Shown: in pieces, positions 51,895 through 57,679 of the stretch
Numbering within the stretch: position 1 is the first letter of the stretch
Layout: each line of letters starts with the position of its first letter
DNA from: Ornithinibacillus halophilus
GTDB lineage: Bacteria > Bacillota > Bacilli > Bacillales > Amphibacillaceae
Length of the DNA: 64,000 bases
Reading direction: 5' to 3'
NCBI RefSeq assembly: GCF_900129485.1
Contig: NZ_FQVW01000009.1
Span: 1 to 64,000, forward strand
The notes under the pieces: generated by a model
Database searches by the model: none
What the model saw: the letters and a program-made list of their open reading frames with translations, nothing else
Told to the model about the DNA's origin: nothing
Translations under genes and position numbers: made by a program

Positions 51895-53376
51895 TTATTT
51901 TTGAACTAAAGCATGTTCTATTCTTTTCGTTGACTCCAGTTCTTTCGCCTTCTCTTCATATACTTCATATTTAATTTCACGGTCTAAGCGCTGAATGCTT
52001 TGTCGTTTAACATATTCTCCAAAACCAGCTTCTCCAACAATCCCACCATTGTCTTCATCGTAGACAACTTTTCCTCGGACGATTGTCTGAATTGGCTTTC
52101 CTTTTAGATGTAATCCGTGTAATGGGTTATACTTAGCCATTGACTCAGTTTGTTTCTCGTCTATCATATATTCTCTATCTAAATCAATAACCGTAAAGTC
52201 TGCATCTGCACCTAATTCCATGGAACCTTTTTTCGGGTATATTCCATAATGGATGGCTGCATTTCTACTTGTAACATCTACAAAACGAGATAATGATAAT
52301 CTGCCTTTATTTAATCCTTCACTTACTAATATTGGAACCATTGTTTCGACTCCAGGAATTCCAGGAAAACTATTCCAAATATCTGAATCTGGGGCATCTT
52401 TTTCTGTTTCTATTTCATATGGTGCATGGTCGGTACCGACAAAATCGATTGTCCCATCTGCTAGGGCCTGCCAGTGTACAATATTGTCCATTCTTTCTCG
52501 AAGTGGAGGTGCAATCTTTGCAAACGTGCCTCTTTCCGTCATGGAATCCTGTGCATTTAACATTAAATAATGAGGACAAGTTTCAGCTGTTACTTTAACT
52601 CCTCGTTTCTTAGCATCACGTACAAGTTCAACACCCTCTTTGGTACTCATATGTACCACATGTACACGAGCGTCAGTTGCTTCTGCATAGCTTAGGATTA
52701 ATTGAATGGCCACCTTTTCGGCTAAAGGCATTCTAGCCTCTGCCCATGCTGGACCATCCATTCTTCCCTCTTTTTTCAACTTTTCACTATAGAAGGTACA
52801 AATATCATAATTCTCTGCATGAACTCCAATTGGCATTCCAGTAGGCGCAATATGGCTAAATATTTCTAGCATCTCAGCATCAGTTACTTTAGGAAAAGTT
52901 GGAACCGATGGCGTCATGTACACTTTAAAGGCAACTACACCCTCTTCAATCTGAGGATAAATATTATTTAACCAGCCATTTCGCACATCTTCACCAGTCA
53001 TTCCACCCCAGAAGCAATAATCGATATATGCTTGACCTTTTAATGGAGTTATCTTTTTGTGGAAACTATCTCCATCACGTACGGAAGGTTTACTACAGCA
53101 TGGCATATCAATGTGGGTAGTCACTCCCCCTGCAGCAGCAGAACGACTTCCTGTAGTAAATGTTTCACGATGAGTAAATCCCGGGTCCATAAAATGTGTA
53201 TGTGGATCAATACAGCCCGGTACAACTAAGTTTCCCTTCATATCAAGGATTTCATCGGCATATAAACCATCCACCGAATTCGTATAACCTGTTATTTTTC
53301 CATTATCTACTAAAATATTAGTTTGTACTTTTCGATCACCTTGTGGAATCAATGCATTTTTTAAAATTAAATCCAT
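51895..53376 (-). CDS. dihydropyrimidinase/hydantoinase/allantoinase-like cyclic amidohydrolase
   Basis: 493-aa amidohydrolase. Metal site: DPHTHFMDPG, carbamylated Lys in FKVYMT, HAEN, HVVHMST and GTDHAPY. It opens cyclic amides such as hydantoin, dihydropyrimidine, allantoin or, conceivably, xanthine. A 40-residue charged helical C-terminal tail (after FGEYVKRQ) could target it to the shell. First gene of the microcompartment operon; ATG at 53376 follows GGAAGGAGAG. Confidence 0.9.
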   Translation of the reverse strand: MDLILKNALIPQGDRKVQTNILVDNGKITGYTNSVDGLYADEILDMKGNLVVPGCIDPHTHFMDPGFTHRETFTTGSRSAAAGGVTTHIDMPCCSKPSVRDGDSFHKKITPLKGQAYIDYCFWGGMTGEDVRNGWLNNIYPQIEEGVVAFKVYMTPSVPTFPKVTDAEMLEIFSHIAPTGMPIGVHAENYDICTFYSEKLKKEGRMDGPAWAEARMPLAEKVAIQLILSYAEATDARVHVVHMSTKEGVELVRDAKKRGVKVTAETCPHYLMLNAQDSMTERGTFAKIAPPLRERMDNIVHWQALADGTIDFVGTDHAPYEIETEKDAPDSDIWNSFPGIPGVETMVPILVSEGLNKGRLSLSRFVDVTSRNAAIHYGIYPKKGSMELGADADFTVIDLDREYMIDEKQTESMAKYNPLHGLHLKGKPIQTIVRGKVVYDEDNGGIVGEAGFGEYVKRQSIQRLDREIKYEVYEEKAKELESTKRIEHALVQK

Positions 53377-53480
53377 GTATTTCTCTCCTTCCAAATTCAA
53401 CAATTCTAGAGTTTTGGGTTTCTTGTAAACGTTTTCAACAAATTAGTATAGTTTTTTCACCTCCTGGACATTTGTATATG

Positions 53481-53547
53481 AAAAAACCGCAGACTTAACG
53501 TAACCCCTACAAATCCTCTTCATAGGAATTACATAAAATCTGCGGTT
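53481..53547 (-). terminator. leader terminator (unit B) before microcompartment operon
   Basis: Minus-strand AACCGCAGATTT and AAGTCTGCGGTT pair over 11-12 bases and are followed by TTTTTT. An inner hairpin lies in the loop. It sits between the promoter at 53734 and the first gene, so it is a conditional terminator. Confidence 0.8.
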
Positions 53548-53571
53548 CAACAACCTTCGCTTAACAAAGAT
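53540..53571 (-). promoter_or_regulatory. shared leader motif, copy B
   Basis: ATCTTTGTTAAGCG on the minus strand, with ACCGCAG (terminator arm) 25 bases from the motif start. An upstream CGGTT (near 53577-53581) could pair with AACCG as an antiterminator. See copies at 34665 and 55594. Confidence 0.5.
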
Positions 53572-53733
53572 TTAAGTAACCGTTCAAAAACAGTCTAAAT
53601 GAAAAACGACCTGCGCTTACCATCCAGAGTGTCGAGAAACTATACAATTTTGAAAACAAATCATTTATTTTACATAAAGATGAAGGTAGGTAAACCCACC
53701 ACATCCTCGTTAACTTTTTAACTTCTTACTAGT

Positions 53734-53762
53734 ATAATAAAGAATTGTTATATAAAAGTCAA
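53734..53762 (-). promoter_or_regulatory. promoter of microcompartment operon
   Basis: TTGACT, 17-base spacer, TATTAT on the minus strand. The resulting leader is about 350 bases long. Confidence 0.65.
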
Positions 53763-53863
53763 TATATATTCCGAAAATTTAAATTAAAGCAAATATTACG
53801 ATGTACATAATTTATGTGTCTCCATCCATTAGAACGGTATCTTTTGTCTTTACTGGGTGGCCC

Positions 53864-53921
53864 AAAAAAATTCGAACAGATTCAAATTCTTTTTAAGGAA
53901 GATGAATTGTTCGAACTCTTT
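53864..53921 (-). terminator. terminator of NCS2 permease gene
   Basis: Minus-strand GTTCGAACA and TGTTCGAA with a long loop, then TTTTTTT, about 30 bases after the permease stop codon. Confidence 0.65.
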
Positions 53922-53950
53922 TTAACATCTATTCTCTATGCATCAATCTC

Positions 53951-55477
53951 TTAGGTAACCTTCTCCTCTAGTAATTCTTCGTCTTGTTGATCCTTTTTCA
54001 CATCAGCTTTCTTCGTATATGAGATTATTAAGAAATATAATCCTATTACTAGGTATCCTATTGCATATTCTGGGGATGCATTAAACGCAATTGCTGGTGC
54101 ATGGATGATTCCAAAGAATGACAATAGCATTCCAGCAAAAGAAAATAACGAGGCTCTAATATAGTTCCCATCAATGATATACACGACAATTGCGCCCAGA
54201 ATGATTGCCGTAATGAGTGCACCTTGACCAAGAGGCACAATTGCTGGAGAGATACCACTGACCACTTCACCAGCATCATTATTAAATCTAGTCATCACGT
54301 AGTTTGAGAAGTATGGAATCATCGCAATTGCAATTGCAGGGAAATATTTGCTATGTGATGTTTGATATGCAGTTGCAATCATGGATATACCAATAAACAC
54401 CATAATCGGGGCTATCGCAGAAATTGGTATAAGTGATGAAATAACTGCAACAAGTCCAAATACTGCAGCAAATATATAGACAATACCATTTAAAATACTG
54501 TACCCTCTTCCGGCACCCATCCATTTTGAACCCGTCGAAGCCATATAAACTGTAGTTGGAAAAGCTCCACCAAAAATTGGTCCAATCATTGTTCCAATCC
54601 CGTCAACTATCATGCTTTCCTTAATATCGTACTTATCTCCAAGTGCTCCTACCGCTTCTACATTATTCATAGTTTCAATTGCATTATAGATTGTAATTGG
54701 TAAAACTACTGCAAATATGGTGGCAGCAGTACCAAATAAAAGACCAAACCCTTCAAAGGTTGCTAATGTCGGTAATATAGGATAAAAACCAAATTCCGAT
54801 AATCCTGAAGAAATACTATCCAATTTAGCATAACCAAAAAGATAAGCAAGTACTGTACCAACAATAATTGCAAACAATGAGGCAGGAATTTTAAAAGGCA
54901 TTGCCATTTTCCCAATAATCCCAACGACAACTATTGCTAGAACAACTAACCCAATAACTGGTATTTGCAGCGTGTTAAACATCATTTCACCAGCTATAAA
55001 TGTCAGGGCTAAACCAGCAAGTGCTCCTAACATTGCGGCCCTTGGAATATTTTGATGAATCCATCTACCAATAAAACCCATTAATGCCTCTACAATTCCA
55101 CTAATAAAACAGGCGGCAACTGCAATTTTCCATGCCATCTCATGACTATCTGTAAGTGCAAGTGCAGGAGCCATAACGCCAAATAAAAACACAAACATAG
55201 GTGGTGTACTAATCCCATATGATAATGCTGTGACGTCTGTTCGATTTTCTCTAATAGCCAACTTTTTTGCCATATGAGCATAATACAAATTACCAGCTAA
55301 CACTGCAACAGCGGCACCTGGTACTACTTTCCCAAACACAATATCAGTTGGAAACCCCATTCCTAACATTGTTACTGAAATGATTACAAAATTTGCAAGG
55401 TTATTCTGGAATAAAGCAAAAAATGCATCTGTATCTTCTTTCTTAAACAACGGATAATGAACAGCAGTTTTGCTCAT
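53951..55477 (-). CDS. NCS2-family purine/pyrimidine permease
   Basis: 508-aa transporter with about 12-14 hydrophobic segments and a charged C-terminal tail. The pattern (LGMGFPTDIVFGKVVPGAA near the N-terminus, GGAFPTTVYM, later AIAPIMVFIGISMI) fits the broad NCS2/AzgA-like superfamily but is distinct from the PbuG-like gene at 33110. Substrate could be xanthine, urate, hypoxanthine or an imidazole. Its own leader has an attenuator. ATG follows GAGGGGAAG. Confidence 0.83.
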   Translation of the reverse strand: MSKTAVHYPLFKKEDTDAFFALFQNNLANFVIISVTMLGMGFPTDIVFGKVVPGAAVAVLAGNLYYAHMAKKLAIRENRTDVTALSYGISTPPMFVFLFGVMAPALALTDSHEMAWKIAVAACFISGIVEALMGFIGRWIHQNIPRAAMLGALAGLALTFIAGEMMFNTLQIPVIGLVVLAIVVVGIIGKMAMPFKIPASLFAIIVGTVLAYLFGYAKLDSISSGLSEFGFYPILPTLATFEGFGLLFGTAATIFAVVLPITIYNAIETMNNVEAVGALGDKYDIKESMIVDGIGTMIGPIFGGAFPTTVYMASTGSKWMGAGRGYSILNGIVYIFAAVFGLVAVISSLIPISAIAPIMVFIGISMIATAYQTSHSKYFPAIAIAMIPYFSNYVMTRFNNDAGEVVSGISPAIVPLGQGALITAIILGAIVVYIIDGNYIRASLFSFAGMLLSFFGIIHAPAIAFNASPEYAIGYLVIGLYFLIISYTKKADVKKDQQDEELLEEKVT

Positions 55478-55548
55478 CTTACTTCCCCTCTCGCATTATT
55501 TTAAAATGCAATCCCCTATCCCCCTTTAAATTGTTTTGTAATCTAAAT

Positions 55549-55600
55549 AAAAAATCCACAGCCAGAAAATATCTCAAAGAAGATATTTTTCGACTGTGGA
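55549..55600 (-). terminator. leader terminator (unit C) before NCS2 permease
   Basis: Minus-strand TCCACAG and CTGTGGA flank a second stem AAAATATCT/AGATATTTT; TTTTTT follows. It is a very stable hairpin 70 bases before the start codon. Confidence 0.85.
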
Positions 55601-55624
55601 CATGGAACCCCGTATAACAAAGAT
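55594..55624 (-). promoter_or_regulatory. shared leader motif, copy C
   Basis: ATCTTTGTTATACGG on the minus strand, then TCCACAG (terminator arm) 24 bases from the motif start. Upstream TGGA could pair with TCCA. Because the likely transcription start is only a few bases upstream, this copy marks the minimal leader element. Confidence 0.5.
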
Positions 55625-55634
55625 CCAGGTTACA

Positions 55635-55663
55635 GTTATATAAACAAAGAACTAAAACGACAA
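55635..55663 (-). promoter_or_regulatory. promoter of NCS2 permease
   Basis: TTGTCG, 17-base spacer, TATAAC on the minus strand, giving a leader of roughly 150 bases. Confidence 0.5.
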
Positions 55664-55700
55664 ACATTTTAGTTCCGTAGCATAAGTGTTATCTGTTGTA

Positions 55701-55984
55701 CGGTAATCGAGGTAAGTTCTCGATGCCCGTAGCACAGGAGTTGTCTAATCTACGGTAATCGAGTGACGGTCTCAATTCCCCTTGCAACAGCGTTGTCCAG
55801 TCTTCGGTAATCGAGAGACGGTCTCGATGCCCCTTGCAACAGCGGGGTCTAGTCTTCGGTAACCGAGAGATGCTCTCGATGCCCATAGCAACAGAATTCG
55901 CCGGTCTTCGGTAACCGAGAGACGCTCTCGATGCCCCTAGCAAAGGAGTTGTCTACTCTACGGTAATCGAGAGAGATTCTTTCC
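55701..55984. repeat. 52-bp tandem repeat, five copies plus a partial
   Basis: Units start at 55701, 55753, 55805, 55857 and 55909, with a partial at 55961. Each begins CGGTAAYCGAG and contains a hairpin ATCGAGA-n5-TCTCGAT, followed by GCCCCTAGCAACAG and a more variable end. The whole 52-base unit is conserved, so it is not a CRISPR array. It lies between the DUF2294 gene and the NCS2 permease promoter and could act at the 3' end of the former. Confidence 0.9.
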
Positions 55985-55997
55985 TTTAGTTAGCATA

Positions 55998-56357
55998 TTA
56001 GTCAACTATTTTTCTATCAAAAATAATAATACAGCATGCATGCTCTGTTTCTGCATCATAATCTTTCAGTACAGAGATCACTTTGTAACCAGTGACTTCT
56101 TGGATTTCTTGTTTTAATTCTACTTTAAATTCTTTTATTAATGCAGCATCGGCAAATGTAGTTAGCTCGTTAAAATTCTTACTTAAAGCCTTAAAAGCAG
56201 GGACACGTTTATGCTGTGCAAAAATAATGATTCGTTCATTATAAACACTAATTCTTTGACTTACGACTCCAGTAGCGTAAAATTTCTGGTTAATTTTATT
56301 ATACACCTGAGCAACATTTTTCTTTAAAAGTCTAGTATCAGAAGAAATCACAGCCAT
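55998..56357 (-). CDS. DUF2294 (MpsC/YbcI-like) family protein
   Basis: 119-aa alpha/beta protein: a basic helix, IIIFAQHKR strand, a long helix and the C-terminal EVTGYKVISVLKDYDAETEHACCIIIF strand pair, where the TGxKV pattern matches DUF2294/Na-translocating-decarboxylase-associated proteins. Function unknown; MpsC relatives are tied to bicarbonate/CO2 uptake. ATG follows AGGAGGG. Confidence 0.65.
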   Translation of the reverse strand: MAVISSDTRLLKKNVAQVYNKINQKFYATGVVSQRISVYNERIIIFAQHKRVPAFKALSKNFNELTTFADAALIKEFKVELKQEIQEVTGYKVISVLKDYDAETEHACCIIIFDRKIVD

Positions 56358-56476
56358 CCTTCACCCTCCTATTACCATCATTTTAATGAATGCGCTTTCA
56401 TAAGTCAATATATATTTTGAAAATTTTAAATATAAAGTAAAAGACTGATTATAAATCTGTCTTGGGTCCCATGCAT

Positions 56477-56516
56477 AAAAAAAATCAGTAGGCCTACTCA
56501 CACCTACTGATTTTTC
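56477..56516 (-). terminator. terminator of dioxygenase gene
   Basis: AAAATCAGTAGG and CCTACTGATTTTT form a perfect 12-base-pair stem with A/T runs on both sides, just after the stop codon. Confidence 0.85.
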
Positions 56517-56519
56517 TAT

Positions 56520-57500
56520 TTAATATTCTTTTTCGAATTCTATTGTACTTCTAACTGTATTTATTGGGCGTACCATTTGTTCGATTTGATCCCTTTTATC
56601 TTCTAAGAATGGTGGTAGGGATAACTTCTCACCTAAGGTTTCATAAGGTTCATCGCCCATAAATCCTGGACCATCCGTTGCAAACTCAAATAATATATGT
56701 GGTGCCACTTGACAATATAACGAACCGAAGAAGAAACGGTCCACAAAACCGGATGTTTGGAATCCAAATGATCGCATATGTTTATTCCAATCCTCTAAAA
56801 CAGAGCGATCATCTACTCTAAATGCTGCATGGTGAACGGTTCCGTAACCTTGCCTTGCTTGTGGTAATACTGGATTATACTCCACGATAACACGTGCACC
56901 ATTTCCTCCTTCTCCTACCTCGAATAAGTGATAGGCACCATCACTATCAATTTCTTTAAATAGGAGAACTTTTTCCATCATCTCTTTAAAATAATCAAAA
57001 TTTGCAACACGAACGAAAATTGGTCCTAGTCCGGTAATTGCATATTCTAATGGAATCGGGCCATTTTTCCAAGGTGTCCCACTCGCTACTCCTTGATTAT
57101 TTTCATCTGAAATTAATTGGTATTGCTGATCATCAAAATCAACAAATGATAATGCCTTTACTCCAAACTGTTCTTCAATTCCTTTATGCTTAACATCTAG
57201 TCTATCAAAACGTTTTTCCCAATAATGTAGAGCTTCATCATTTGGAACACGAAAAGAGGTTTTATAAATCTCATTCGTTCCATGAGAACCTTTTGGGATA
57301 CCTGGGAAATCGAAAAATGTCATGTCGGTTCCTGGATTCCCTTCATCATCTGCAAAAAATAAATGATATGTTCGAATATCGTCTTGATTTACCGTTTTCT
57401 TTACTAATCGCATTCCAAGTACATATGTGAAAAACTCATAATTTTTCTCCGCGCTACTCGTTATAGCTGTTACATGGTGCATCCCTTTCAAATGGTTCAT
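56520..57500 (-). CDS. mhqO: ring-cleaving dioxygenase, MhqO-like (VOC fold)
   Basis: 326-aa protein with two vicinal-oxygen-chelate modules. MHHVTAITSSAEKNYEFFTYVLG opens module one; GTVHHAAFRV in module two and the late ILFEFATDGPG supply His/Glu metal ligands. In B. subtilis MhqO/MhqE/MhqA cleave hydroquinones under quinone stress and are controlled by the MarR-type repressor MhqR. ATG follows AGGAGG. A palindrome upstream could be the operator. Confidence 0.87.
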   Translation of the reverse strand: MNHLKGMHHVTAITSSAEKNYEFFTYVLGMRLVKKTVNQDDIRTYHLFFADDEGNPGTDMTFFDFPGIPKGSHGTNEIYKTSFRVPNDEALHYWEKRFDRLDVKHKGIEEQFGVKALSFVDFDDQQYQLISDENNQGVASGTPWKNGPIPLEYAITGLGPIFVRVANFDYFKEMMEKVLLFKEIDSDGAYHLFEVGEGGNGARVIVEYNPVLPQARQGYGTVHHAAFRVDDRSVLEDWNKHMRSFGFQTSGFVDRFFFGSLYCQVAPHILFEFATDGPGFMGDEPYETLGEKLSLPPFLEDKRDQIEQMVRPINTVRSTIEFEKEY

Positions 57501-57544
57501 TTATTAGTCCTCCTAGTTATATCAATCAAACATTCATACTTATA

Positions 57545-57565
57545 TTTAATTAAGATATCTTTAAT
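57545..57565 (-). promoter_or_regulatory. possible MarR-type (MhqR-like) operator
   Basis: The palindrome AAGATATCTT, extended to ATTAAGATATCTTTAAT, lies about 50 bases upstream of the dioxygenase start. MhqR operators are palindromes of this general kind, but I cannot confirm a match. Confidence 0.4.
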
Positions 57566-57641
57566 TCAAATTAATTTTATCATTAAAGAAGGAAACCTGT
57601 CAATAATAGGATTTCATTAAGTGGTTTAAATAATACAATGG

Positions 57642-57675
57642 AAAAAGAGCAGTACCTCTATGGCACTGCTCTTTG
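57642..57675. terminator. terminator of UPF0182 gene
   Basis: AAAGAGCAGT and ACTGCTCTTT form a ten-base-pair stem directly after the UPF0182 stop codon on the minus strand. Confidence 0.8.
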
Positions 57676-57679
57676 GTCA

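Noticed and set aside
51895-53376. Calling the first operon gene allantoinase (PucH)
   Set aside because: No uricase or other ureide pathway gene is in the window and the family covers several cyclic amides, so only the general function is supported.
53581-53660. Purine riboswitch in the microcompartment leader (segment GTTTCTCGAC)
   Set aside because: Only part of the core TTTCTAC is present and no P1/P2/P3 arrangement with an ACT joining segment can be drawn.
55689-55943. 84-codon minus-strand ORF across the 52-bp repeats
   Set aside because: The repeat length is not a multiple of three, so the frame reads each copy differently, and there is no ribosome binding site. It is open by chance.
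55701-55984. CRISPR array
   Set aside because: The whole 52-base unit is conserved, with no unique spacers, and no cas genes are nearby.
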